DNA of 64,000 bases from JBOZRQ01 sp050789255. GTDB taxonomy: Bacteria; Bacillota; Sulfobacillia; Symbiobacteriales; Symbiobacteriaceae. This document shows positions 56,658 to 64,000 of this stretch, piece by piece. The stretch is taken from positions 9,104-73,103 of the forward strand of contig JBOZRQ010000042.1 in NCBI GenBank assembly GCA_050789255.1, written 5' to 3'. How positions within the stretch are numbered: the first letter of the stretch is position 1; each line of letters starts with the position of its first letter. The position numbers were made by a program, and so were the translations under genes. The notes below the pieces were generated by a model. That model worked only from the letters and a program-made list of their open reading frames with translations. It ran no database searches and was not told the origin of the DNA.

Positions 56658-57172
56658 CATGCATCCAGGAGTTGATCGATCCGCTGGTCCAGGAGCCGGA
56701 CCCGGGCAATCGCTGACTTCCAATCGGTCTGCCGCTTATGATGGGCGCCGTGCTCCTCCTCGTCGCCGTCGTCGGCCATGGCGACCAGCGCCTGCAGCGG
56801 CGTGCGGTCCCCCACCGGCCGGATGGCGTTGGAGCCCGAGTGGAACAGGATCGCCAGGGCGATCTCCCTGGCCACCGAGGGCTCTTCACCCTTGAGCACC
56901 AGCAGCTCGTGCGCCCGCTCGGCGCCCTTGATCGGGTGGATGTCGCCCTGGGCGTAGAGGGTATAGTTCCAGACACCATCCACGTGGAAATCGCCGTGGC
57001 CGATGTCGTGCAGGAGGCCGGCCTTGGCGGCGTGGTCCGGGTTGACGCCCAGATCCACCGCCAGATCGACGGCAATCTCCGCCACTCGGATCGAGTGATC
57101 CACCCCGGCCCTCGGCAGATGCTTTCGGCAGACTGAGTCGGTCAACAGATCTTCCAGCGTTACGCTTCGCAT
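56657..57172 (-). CDS. HD-domain phosphohydrolase
   Basis: A 171-residue protein with the metal-binding HD pattern: HSIRVAEIAVDLAVDLG, then AGLLHDIGHGD (His-Asp) and a downstream ILFHSGSN and DDGDEEEHGAHHK with further ligands. HD proteins hydrolyse phosphate esters of nucleotides. It is close in size to YqeK-like hydrolases, but a firm family cannot be given. ATG 57172 has GAGGGGG upstream. It follows the kinase-like gene by 20 bases on the same strand. Confidence 0.75.
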   Translation of the reverse strand: MRSVTLEDLLTDSVCRKHLPRAGVDHSIRVAEIAVDLAVDLGVNPDHAAKAGLLHDIGHGDFHVDGVWNYTLYAQGDIHPIKGAERAHELLVLKGEEPSVAREIALAILFHSGSNAIRPVGDRTPLQALVAMADDGDEEEHGAHHKRQTDWKSAIARVRLLDQRIDQLLDA

Positions 57173-57192
57173 GATGTAGAAACCCCCTCACA

Positions 57193-58050
57193 TTAGAATA
57201 GATGGGGCTGATCCATCCAGGCGGTCAGGTCCACGTGTCCTTGTATGGCCATGAGCAAGTAGAGGTACCGGTAGACGGGCCGAACGGCCGCCAGGTCCGG
57301 CAGCGGCAGAACGGCGGAGTAGCCCCTTGCCACGGCGGCAGCGCCGACTGCATCCAGCACATACTCCAGCGCGATGAAATCCAGCTCCCGGGGGCCGACT
57401 CCGTAGTATTCGGTATCGACCAGGGCCGTTATGCGCTCCCCATCGGTCAGGAACTGCGACGGATCAAGGTCGGGCATCACCAGCGAGGCATGCGATGGAA
57501 CTGGCAGGGCGAGCGCCGCCTCGTCCATCAGGGGCCAGCCGGGGTAATACCGGGTGACTACCTGTCGAATCGCATGTGCCACCCGGTGCGGCCACTCGCT
57601 GAGCGCATAGCTCGGCCGTCCGGTGGGATGCCCGCACCAGTCGAAGCGCCGTTTGTGAATGCGGGCCAGCATGGTCCCCAACTGCACGAGGAGCGGCTCG
57701 GGCTGCCCGATGAAGGAGCCCAGCTGCGTGCCGAGCATGCGCTCCACCACCACAGCCTGACGCCCTTCAAGGTCGCCCTTGCGCAGAACCCGGGGCACCG
57801 GCACCGGACTGAGCTCGGCCAGCATGCCGTTCAGGGGCTCCAGGGCGTGAACCTCCCGGGGGTCGCAGCCGAAGAGCTCAAAGGCCCCCAACTGAAAGTC
57901 GTTGACGGGGAACTCGGTGATTCGGGAGCGGCGCACGACGGCACGTTCCGTGTCGGTCTCCACAAGCCACACGTCGCTGGCGTGGCCGGAGTAGCCCGGG
58001 TCGAGACAGGTCTGCGAGCGGATGGGGTGATGGAAGAGGGATTGCAGCAT
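57193..58050 (-). CDS. Aminoglycoside-phosphotransferase-like kinase with altered catalytic loop
   Basis: About 285 residues of the APH/choline-kinase fold. The catalytic loop that normally reads HGDxxxxN is represented by MPDLDPSQF, which keeps an Asp but lacks the preceding His and the Asn; the magnesium Asp survives in ALVDTEYYGVG. So the protein may have reduced or altered activity. The start is set at ATG 58050 because GAGGTG is 7 bases away; two ATGs upstream are closer. It precedes the HD gene, with which it is probably co-transcribed. Confidence 0.7.
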   Translation of the reverse strand: MLQSLFHHPIRSQTCLDPGYSGHASDVWLVETDTERAVVRRSRITEFPVNDFQLGAFELFGCDPREVHALEPLNGMLAELSPVPVPRVLRKGDLEGRQAVVVERMLGTQLGSFIGQPEPLLVQLGTMLARIHKRRFDWCGHPTGRPSYALSEWPHRVAHAIRQVVTRYYPGWPLMDEAALALPVPSHASLVMPDLDPSQFLTDGERITALVDTEYYGVGPRELDFIALEYVLDAVGAAAVARGYSAVLPLPDLAAVRPVYRYLYLLMAIQGHVDLTAWMDQPHLF

Positions 58051-58074
58051 CATCATTCACCTCACACATAACAA

Positions 58075-58107
58075 GCGGCGCACAGGAGTTCCCTGTGCGC
58101 CGCAGCT
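58075..58107 (-). terminator. Terminator after pckA
   Basis: GCGGCGCACAGG and CCTGTGCGCCGC around AGTTC; on the minus strand it lies just after the pckA stop and before the kinase-like gene. Confidence 0.75.
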
Positions 58108-58114
58108 TTTCCTG

Positions 58115-59695
58115 TTAGCCGATCCGGGGCCCTGCCGCCGCAATGTCCGCGGGGACGTGCTTGAACTTGGCGAAGTTCTTGGCGAACAGGGCGGCCAAGT
58201 TCCGGGCCTGCTCGTCGTATGCGGCCTTGTCAGCCCAGGTGTTACGGGGCTGAAGCACCTCGGCCGGAACGTACGGGCACGAGGTGGGGACCGCCACTCG
58301 GAAGATCGGGTCCTCCACGAACTCAGCCTGCTCCAGTTCACCGCTGAGCACGGCGTCCACCATGGCGCGGGTGTAGCTGAGCTTCATGCGCTGGCCAACC
58401 CCATAGGGGCCTCCGGACCAGCCCGTGTTCAGCAGATAGACCCGGGTGTTGTGCTCGGAAATCCGCCGGCCCAGCAACTCGGCGTAGTTGGCTGCGGGCA
58501 GGGGGAGGAACGGGCCGCCAAAGCATGCCGAGAAGGTCGCTTCGGGCGAGGTGACACCGCGCTCCGTGCCGGCCAGCTTGCTGGTGTACCCCGACATGAA
58601 GTGGTACATGGCCTGCTCCCTGGTAAGCCGGGCAATCGGGGGCAGCACGCCGAAGGCATCGGCGGTGAGGAAGACCACCACGTTGGGGTGTCCGCCAACG
58701 CCGGGGACGACGGCGCCGGGAATGAACTCCACCGGGTAGGCGGCGCGGGTGTTCTCGGTCAGGGAGTCATCGTCGTAGTCGGGCTGGCGGGTCCCGAGGT
58801 GGACGGGCACGTTCTCCAGCACCGAGCCGAAGCGAATCGCCTGGTAGATCTGGGGCTCCTTCTCCGCCGACAGGTTGATGCACTTGGCATAGCAGCCGCC
58901 CTCGAAGTTGAAGACCCCGGTGTCGCTCCAGCCGTGCTCGTCATCGCCGATCAGGCAGCGTTTGGGATCGGCGGACAGGGTGGTTTTGCCCGTGCCAGAA
59001 AGCCCGAAGAAGAGCGCCACATCGCCCTGCGTGCCGATGTTGGCCGAGCAGTGCATGGGGAAGACCCCTTGGAAGGGCAGCAGGTAGTTCAGCACGGTGA
59101 AGATCGACTTCTTCATTTCCCCGGCGTAGTGGGTGCCGCCGATCAGAACGACCTTCTTCGCCATGCTCAGGATGATGAACGCCTCGGAATTGGTGCCATC
59201 CACGGCGGGATCAGCCTGGAACGAGGGGATGCAGATCACCGTGAACTCTGGCTGGTGAACAGCGAGTTCCTCCTCCGTGGGGCGGACGAAGAGCTGCCGC
59301 ACGAACAGGTTCTGCCAGGCGAACTCGTTGACGATGCGGATGGGCAGTCGGTATTGGGGGTCGGCGCCGCCGAACCCGTCAAAGACGAACAGATCCTTAT
59401 CGGCTATGTAATCGAGCACTTTACGATAGAGGCGCTCAAAGACTTCGGGTTCCATGGGCTGGTTGACCGGGCCCCAGTTCACGTGCTCCTGAACCTCGGG
59501 ATCCGCTACCACGAACTTGTCCTTCGGCGACCGGCCTGTGTACTTGCCGGTGGTGACGCTCAGGGCGCCGTCGGCGGTCAGGGTTCCTTCTCCGGCTGCG
59601 ATGGCCATTTCGACCAGGGCGGCGGCGCTGAGGTTCCGGTACGTTTTAGCGTTACGAGTGAGAATGCTGGTCAGCGGTGATGTGCTCAGGGGCAT
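58115..59695 (-). CDS. pckA: Phosphoenolpyruvate carboxykinase (ATP)
   Basis: A 526-residue gluconeogenic enzyme. GKYTGRSPKDKF binds oxaloacetate, GLSGTGKTTLSAD is the ATP kinase loop, and IGDDEHGWSD, FEGGCYAK and TAYPVEFIPGA are family hallmarks. The start is ATG with GGAGAGGAG upstream. It converts oxaloacetate to phosphoenolpyruvate, linking the citric acid cycle to the glycolytic genes of this region. It is monocistronic and divergent from the LarA-like gene. Confidence 0.96.
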   Translation of the reverse strand: MPLSTSPLTSILTRNAKTYRNLSAAALVEMAIAAGEGTLTADGALSVTTGKYTGRSPKDKFVVADPEVQEHVNWGPVNQPMEPEVFERLYRKVLDYIADKDLFVFDGFGGADPQYRLPIRIVNEFAWQNLFVRQLFVRPTEEELAVHQPEFTVICIPSFQADPAVDGTNSEAFIILSMAKKVVLIGGTHYAGEMKKSIFTVLNYLLPFQGVFPMHCSANIGTQGDVALFFGLSGTGKTTLSADPKRCLIGDDEHGWSDTGVFNFEGGCYAKCINLSAEKEPQIYQAIRFGSVLENVPVHLGTRQPDYDDDSLTENTRAAYPVEFIPGAVVPGVGGHPNVVVFLTADAFGVLPPIARLTREQAMYHFMSGYTSKLAGTERGVTSPEATFSACFGGPFLPLPAANYAELLGRRISEHNTRVYLLNTGWSGGPYGVGQRMKLSYTRAMVDAVLSGELEQAEFVEDPIFRVAVPTSCPYVPAEVLQPRNTWADKAAYDEQARNLAALFAKNFAKFKHVPADIAAAGPRIG

Positions 59696-59929
59696 CTCTC
59701 GGATTCGCTCCTCTCCATTGCCTGGGATCGGACAGCCCTGTGATCAATCTTACCAATACCTGACCCCTGGGACTAATCAATAACTCCTATAATTCCGATA
59801 GTACTCACAGATAGCGAACGGACTCTACACTCTACGCCTTCGGGCCACCGGAATGTGCTTGGCAGCGGAAGATTCAGAAGGTCATCGCATAGGAGAAGGA
59901 GAAGTCCCCCGTAGCGGAGGTGGCCCCCC

Positions 59930-61162
59930 GTGCTCCCTGACCTGATTCCCGTGCGTCAGCGCTTTGGTGGCGCCTACATCACCGATTTGCCGGCAGCCAT
60001 GCAGCAGGCGCTGCAGGCCCTCAACCTGCACGAGCGGATCCGGCCCGGCATGCGGGTTGGGATTCCGGCGGGCAGCCGGGGAATCCGGCACATTCCCGTG
60101 CTCCTGCGTGAAATTGTCGCCCATGTGCGGGCGCTTGGTGCCGAGCCCGTAGTGGTGGCGGCCATGGGCAGCCACGGCGGCGGTACCCCGGAGGGGCAGG
60201 CTGAGGTGCTCCACAGCCTGGGGGTCACAGAGGCCTCCATCGGGGCGCCTCTGCACACCGCCATCGATGCCCACCAGGTGGGCGCCACCGCAGATGGTAC
60301 CCCGGTTTACTTCGACCGCACCTTGCTGGGCTGCGATCAGATCCTGGTGCTCAACCGTGTGAAGCCCCACACCAGCTTCCGGGGCCGAATCGAGAGCGGC
60401 CTCGTCAAAATGCTGGTCGTCGGCTGCGGCAAGCCGGTCGGCGCCCGCCTCTTCCACAGCCTGGGGCTTGGCGAGCTGGCGCCCCGGCTCCTGGAGATGG
60501 GCCAGATCCTGCTGGGTCGGCTCCCCGTTGCCGGCGGCATCGCGGTGCTGGAGGATCCCCGCGAGGAGACCGCCGACCTGGTGCCGGTCAGGCCCGAGGA
60601 GTTTATCGCCGCAGAGGAGCGGCTCTTGGAGCGCGCCAAGCAGATGCTGCCCCGACTGCCCGTGGAAGAGCTCGACCTGCTGGTGATCGACCAAATGGGC
60701 AAGAACTTCTCCGGCACGGGCATCGACACCAACATCGTCGGTCGGACGGGCGTTCCTGAGTTGAAGATCGAGAGCCCCAGGGTGCGCCGCCTGGTCATCC
60801 TGGACCTCTCGGAGGAGTCCCACGGCAACGCCAACGGCGTCGGCCTGGCCGACCTGGTCACCCGCCGCCTGGTGGGCAAGGTGGACTACCAGGCCACCTA
60901 CCTCAACGTTCTCACCGCCATGGCGCTGGAGCGTGCCAAGATCCCCATGACCCTGGAGACCGACCGGGCCGTGGTGGAGACCGCCCTGCGGACCCTGTCG
61001 TACCCGGAAAACCCGCGGATTGTGCGCATCAAGAACACGCTCGAGCTGGAGAACCTTTGGGTCTCCCCGGCCGTTCTGGCCGAGCTTCAAGGAGACCCGC
61101 GCATCGAGGTGACCGGACTGCCGGCGCCCTGGCCATTCGGGCCCGATGATAACCTGTTCTAG
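59930..61162 (+). CDS. LarA-like (lactate racemase N-terminal domain) protein
   Basis: A 410-residue protein with GTG start after GGAGGTGGCCCCCC. The N-terminal region (GMRVGIPAGSRGIRHIPVLL, then VVVAAMGSHGGGTPEGQAEV) resembles the DUF2088/LarA fold, with GTPVYFDRTLLGCDQILVLN and RVKPHTSFRGRIESGLVKML as further conserved stretches. LarA uses a nickel-pincer cofactor made by LarBCE; none of those genes is nearby, and the usual LarA histidines are not clear, so this is a family member of uncertain reaction. It ends 13 bases before the Lon-like gene. Confidence 0.7.
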   Translation: MLPDLIPVRQRFGGAYITDLPAAMQQALQALNLHERIRPGMRVGIPAGSRGIRHIPVLLREIVAHVRALGAEPVVVAAMGSHGGGTPEGQAEVLHSLGVTEASIGAPLHTAIDAHQVGATADGTPVYFDRTLLGCDQILVLNRVKPHTSFRGRIESGLVKMLVVGCGKPVGARLFHSLGLGELAPRLLEMGQILLGRLPVAGGIAVLEDPREETADLVPVRPEEFIAAEERLLERAKQMLPRLPVEELDLLVIDQMGKNFSGTGIDTNIVGRTGVPELKIESPRVRRLVILDLSEESHGNANGVGLADLVTRRLVGKVDYQATYLNVLTAMALERAKIPMTLETDRAVVETALRTLSYPENPRIVRIKNTLELENLWVSPAVLAELQGDPRIEVTGLPAPWPFGPDDNLF

Positions 61163-61175
61163 GAGGGGCTTTGCC

Positions 61176-63593
61176 GTGAAGCAGCGTTGTGCCGTGCCGT
61201 TGCAGGAGATTCGTCGCACTTGGGACCCCGGGCAGTTGGGATTCGCCACCACGGCTGAGCTGCCGGATCTCGAAGGGCTGGTTGGTCAGGAGCGGGCCGT
61301 AAACGCTTTGAACTTCGGCCTGGCTGTTCGGAGCCCGGGCTACAACATCTTCGTGGCCGGCCCCTCCGGCACCGGGAAGACCAGCTACTCCACCACGCTG
61401 GTCCGAAAGCACGCCCAGCCGGAGGCGCCAGCCCAGGACTGGGTGTACGTACATAACTTCGACCGCCCGGACGAGCCGGTCGCTCTCGCCATGCCGTCGG
61501 GCGGCGCCCCGCTCTTTGCCCGGGAGATGGACGAGCTGATCGCCAGCGCGGGCCGTGCTGCGTTGCGTGCGCTGGAGACCAAGGAGTACAAGGTGCGCAG
61601 GGAGGAGATCGTCCGCCGGGCCCGCCGGCAGATGGCTCGGGTGATGGAGGAGTTGGAGTCGACCGCCCGGGACCAGGGCTTCGTCCTCTCCCAGACCGAG
61701 CAGGGGCTCGTGCCGGTGCCCACGCTCCAGGGCCAACCCCTCACCGAGGAGCAGTGGAGCGCACTCCCGACGGAGTCCAGGAATGAACTGAGCGACCGGG
61801 GCCAGCAGCTTCGCACCATCATCGCCGAGGTCGGGCGCCGTACCTGGGAGCTGGAGAAGTCGCTCAAGGAAGAACTGGCGGGCCTTGATGCCACGGTGGC
61901 GGGCTCGGCCATGGAGCCCCTCATCAGCGACCTCAAGGAGAGGTACAAGCACTTGCCGCAGGTGCTTCGCTGGCTGACCCGCGTCGAGTCTGAGTTGGTT
62001 GGCCACTCGGTGCCTGCCCCGTCCCCGGCAACCCCGGCCTACGAAGAGGCAGCCGCCGCGGCAGAGTTGGAGTTGGAGCCCGAGGCGCGACCCCAGGGGG
62101 ACCCCGCGCAGAAGTTCCGGGTGAACGTCTTCGTCCACCACAGCAAGAAGGACGGCGCCCCGGTGGTGGTGGAGAATAACCCGAGCTACTTCAACCTCTT
62201 TGGCAAGGCCGAAATGGTGGCAACCCCGGACGGCGGAGCGGTTACCAGCGTGCTGCATCTGAAGGCGGGCGCCCTCCACCGCGCCAACGGCGGCTACCTG
62301 ATCCTGCAGGCTGCTGACTTGCTCCGCAGCCCCGTTGTGTGGGAGACGCTCAAGCGCGCCCTCACCACACGGGAGGCCCGCGTGGAGATGCCGGAACAGG
62401 AGAACCGGAACGTCCCCATTGGGATGATGCTGCGTCCGCAGCCGATCCCGCTAAGCGTGAAGGTGATTCTAATCGGCGGTGCGCAGCTATACCGGGCGCT
62501 ATATACACAGGATGACAGCTTCCGTAAACTCTTTAAGATCAAGGCTGAGTTCGAACCGGTCATGGATGCAAGCCCGGAAAACGTTGAGGGATACACCCGC
62601 TTCATGGCCCAAGTGTGCCGCCGGGAGGGGCTTCGTCATCTAACGGCTGCTGCCGTTGCACAGGTGCTCGAGCATAGCCACCGCCTTGCCGATGAACAGC
62701 ACAAGCTCTCGGCACAGTTCAATGAAGTGGTCGAGGTGATCTACGAGGCGAACGCCTGGGCTGCCCAGGCCGGCAGTGATCTGGTCGACGGGGTTCACAT
62801 CGATCGAGCCATCGAAGCAAAGGCAGAGCGCTCCGCCTCTCCTGAACTTCATCTCCGTGAGATGATCGAGCGGGGCTCCATCATGGTTGACGTCGATGGA
62901 TGGGTGGTCGGTCAGGTGAACGGCCTGACGGTGATGAACGTTGGCGATCACACCTTCGGGTCGCCGTGCCGGATCACCGCCCGGGTCTACACAGGACATA
63001 AGGAGATCATGCACATCGAGCGCGAGATCGATATGACCGGCCAGATCCACGACAAGGGCCTGTTCACCCTGACCGGCTTCCTGGGTGACCGCTTTGCGCA
63101 AGATAAGCCCCTGGCGTTCTCTGCAAGCATTGCCTTTGAGCAGACCTATATTCCCGTTGATGGTGACAGCGCCTCGAGCACAGAACTCTATGCGCTGCTC
63201 TCAGCGCTCGCCGAGGCGCCGATCGATCAGGGCATCGCTGTGACGGGTTCGGTCAATCAGCGCGGCCAGATTCAGACGATTGGCGGCGTTAATGAAAAGA
63301 TTGAGGGTTACTTCGGCATATGCAAGGCGAAGGGGCTCACCGGTCGACAGGGCGTGATGATTCCCAAACAGAACGTACCCAATCTGATGCTTTCAGAAGA
63401 AGTCCTGCAGGCGGTGCGGGATGGCAAGTTCAGCATCTGGGCCGTCGGCACGATCGAAGAGGGGATCGAGATTCTGACCGGCATGCCCGCCGGCCATCGC
63501 GGTTCGGATGGTCGATATGCCTCGGGGACGCTCTTTGACCGTGTTGACCGCCGGATCGAATCGTTGGCACGCAACTTGTCTCTCTGGCACTAA
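61176..63593 (+). CDS. Lon-family ATP-dependent protease (LonB-like)
   Basis: An 805-residue protein with GTG after AGGAGGGG. Walker A is GPSGTGKT (residues 62-69), a coiled-coil-rich insert spans about 130-300, and the C-terminal S16 protease domain carries the catalytic dyad Ser665 in GDSASS and Lys708 in GGVNEKIEG. No N-terminal substrate domain of classical Lon is present, so it is closer to the LonB-like/AAA_32 group. It is cytosolic and probably degrades misfolded or specific proteins. The gene follows the LarA-like gene by 13 bases, and a terminator ends the unit. Confidence 0.88.
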   Translation: MKQRCAVPLQEIRRTWDPGQLGFATTAELPDLEGLVGQERAVNALNFGLAVRSPGYNIFVAGPSGTGKTSYSTTLVRKHAQPEAPAQDWVYVHNFDRPDEPVALAMPSGGAPLFAREMDELIASAGRAALRALETKEYKVRREEIVRRARRQMARVMEELESTARDQGFVLSQTEQGLVPVPTLQGQPLTEEQWSALPTESRNELSDRGQQLRTIIAEVGRRTWELEKSLKEELAGLDATVAGSAMEPLISDLKERYKHLPQVLRWLTRVESELVGHSVPAPSPATPAYEEAAAAAELELEPEARPQGDPAQKFRVNVFVHHSKKDGAPVVVENNPSYFNLFGKAEMVATPDGGAVTSVLHLKAGALHRANGGYLILQAADLLRSPVVWETLKRALTTREARVEMPEQENRNVPIGMMLRPQPIPLSVKVILIGGAQLYRALYTQDDSFRKLFKIKAEFEPVMDASPENVEGYTRFMAQVCRREGLRHLTAAAVAQVLEHSHRLADEQHKLSAQFNEVVEVIYEANAWAAQAGSDLVDGVHIDRAIEAKAERSASPELHLREMIERGSIMVDVDGWVVGQVNGLTVMNVGDHTFGSPCRITARVYTGHKEIMHIEREIDMTGQIHDKGLFTLTGFLGDRFAQDKPLAFSASIAFEQTYIPVDGDSASSTELYALLSALAEAPIDQGIAVTGSVNQRGQIQTIGGVNEKIEGYFGICKAKGLTGRQGVMIPKQNVPNLMLSEEVLQAVRDGKFSIWAVGTIEEGIEILTGMPAGHRGSDGRYASGTLFDRVDRRIESLARNLSLWH

Positions 63594-63612
63594 GCCTATT
63601 CATAGAACGATG

Positions 63613-63649
63613 AAGAGAACGGCTGCCGCCCGGCGCCGTTCTCTTGTTT
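63613..63649 (+). terminator. Rho-independent terminator after the Lon-like gene
   Basis: AAGAGAACGG and CCGTTCTCTT around a 13-base loop, followed by GTTTC. Confidence 0.8.
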
Positions 63650-63688
63650 CTGACGATTGCGGCTCTATGCAGAGATGTATTTTAGGGG

Positions 63689-63718
63689 TTGACCATCGAT
63701 GTTGGGTCGGGTTAAGAT
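63689..63718 (+). promoter_or_regulatory. rRNA promoter P1
   Basis: TTGACC (63689-63694) and TAAGAT (63713-63718) are 18 bases apart. Confidence 0.6.
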
Positions 63719-63761
63719 AAGCAACGTCGCCGGTGCGGTGAACACGCCAAGATATGGAGTG

Positions 63762-63790
63762 TTGACGGCCCTGCGATGTGATGATAAGCT
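63762..63790 (+). promoter_or_regulatory. rRNA promoter P2
   Basis: TTGACG (63762-63767) and TAAGCT (63785-63790) are 17 bases apart, about 115 bases before the mature 16S start. Confidence 0.6.
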
Positions 63791-63905
63791 AAGAACCTCG
63801 CCGCTCGGAACACGGGCGGTGACGAACTGGGACCTTGAAAACTAGACAGTGCAAGAGCAAGAAGAGCTAAGCGAACGTACATCCATTTAGAGCCGAACAA
63901 ACTAT

Positions 63906-64000
63906 TCTACGGAGAGTTTGATCCTGGCTCAGGACGAACGCTGGCGGCGTGCCTAAGACATGCAAGTCGTGCGGACCGTAGCAATACGGTCAGCGGCGGA
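63906..64000 (+). rRNA. rrs: 16S ribosomal RNA, 5' end (truncated by the window)
   Basis: AGAGTTTGATCCTGGCTCAG begins at 63913, the universal 27F primer site, followed by GACGAACGCTGGCGGCGTGC and CATGCAAGTCG. About 95 bases are present and the rest runs out of the window. The mature 5' end is set seven bases upstream of AGAGTTTG by analogy. Confidence 0.97.

Larger units (their letters stand above)
63594..63905. other. Intergenic region before the rRNA operon
   Basis: About 310 bases: the Lon terminator, two promoters (63689-63718 and 63762-63790), then a leader with CCTTGAAAACTAGACAG. No gene is seen. Confidence 0.7.

Noticed and set aside
1..64000. CRISPR array, tRNA gene, prophage or integrase
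   Set aside because: No regularly spaced direct repeats, no GTTCGAATC-type tRNA arms and no integrase, transposase or phage structural genes were found.

Overview
This is 64 kb of high-GC chromosomal DNA from a Gram-positive (Firmicutes-type) bacterium. Support for that placement: two perfect GlnR boxes in front of a glnR-glnA pair, a ydaO/yuaA-type c-di-AMP riboswitch, an Asp23/Gls24-domain protein, a CotS-like kinase and strong AGGAGG ribosome binding sites. High GC, frequent GTG/TTG starts and the first ~95 bases of a 16S rRNA at the right edge suggest a Symbiobacterium-like clostridium; this is inference and the 16S fragment should be checked. No phage, insertion sequence, CRISPR array or tRNA gene was found.

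Layout. 1-5.1 kb: tandem beta-propeller (BNR-like) proteins with a MoaD/ThiS-like protein, an ECF sigma/anti-sigma pair and a stand-alone asparagine synthetase. 5.2-10.1 kb: oligoendopeptidase F, a P-loop/Asp23 fusion and a membrane metallopeptidase-HhH fusion. 10.6-14.5 kb: an apparent extracytoplasmic electron-transfer cluster (Asp/His-rich anchored protein, ApbE, bis-histidine membrane cytochrome, two-component system). 14.6-17.7 kb: pstSCAB. 17.7-19.7 kb: glnR-glnA with its control region. 19.8-20.4 kb: a decayed lipoprotein gene and a 41-residue membrane ORF. 20.5-24.4 kb: YhfZ-like regulator divergent from alkyl-DHAP-synthase-like and GlpD-like genes. 24.4-35.5 kb: TPM-domain protein, rpoN, a MATE-like transporter, methyltransferase, second ECF/anti-sigma pair, sugar dehydrogenase lipoprotein, ArsR-DUF2087, MFS exporter with MarR, and LysR. 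35.7-45.3 kb: glycolytic genes pgk, tpiA, gpmI and eno, interrupted by an NTF2-like gene, a D-serine-dehydratase-like gene, DUF421, PilZ, CsoR-like and thioredoxin genes. 45.4-50.3 kb: CotS-like kinase, CGNR-like regulator-map, lipoprotein, secG and a carboxylesterase. 50.3-54.9 kb: the riboswitch-controlled operon described below. 55-63.6 kb: alpha/beta hydrolase, HD protein, kinase-like protein, pckA, a LarA-like protein and a Lon-family protease. 63.7-64 kb: tandem rRNA promoters and the 16S start.

The most promising candidate for an undescribed system is 50.33-54.87 kb. A c-di-AMP riboswitch leader precedes three tightly packed genes: an opine-dehydrogenase-family oxidoreductase, a protein with an N-terminal cobalamin-binding-like domain fused to a long catalytic-looking region, and a glutamine-dependent asparagine-synthetase-type amidotransferase. 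Because c-di-AMP riboswitches usually control osmolyte, potassium and cell-wall functions, a working hypothesis is a dedicated pathway for a small amidated or opine-like metabolite, possibly a compatible solute. Other notable points are a beta-type glutamine synthetase under GlnR boxes, a CsoR-type operator at a thioredoxin promoter, and a LysR gene whose only well-placed start codon is CTG.
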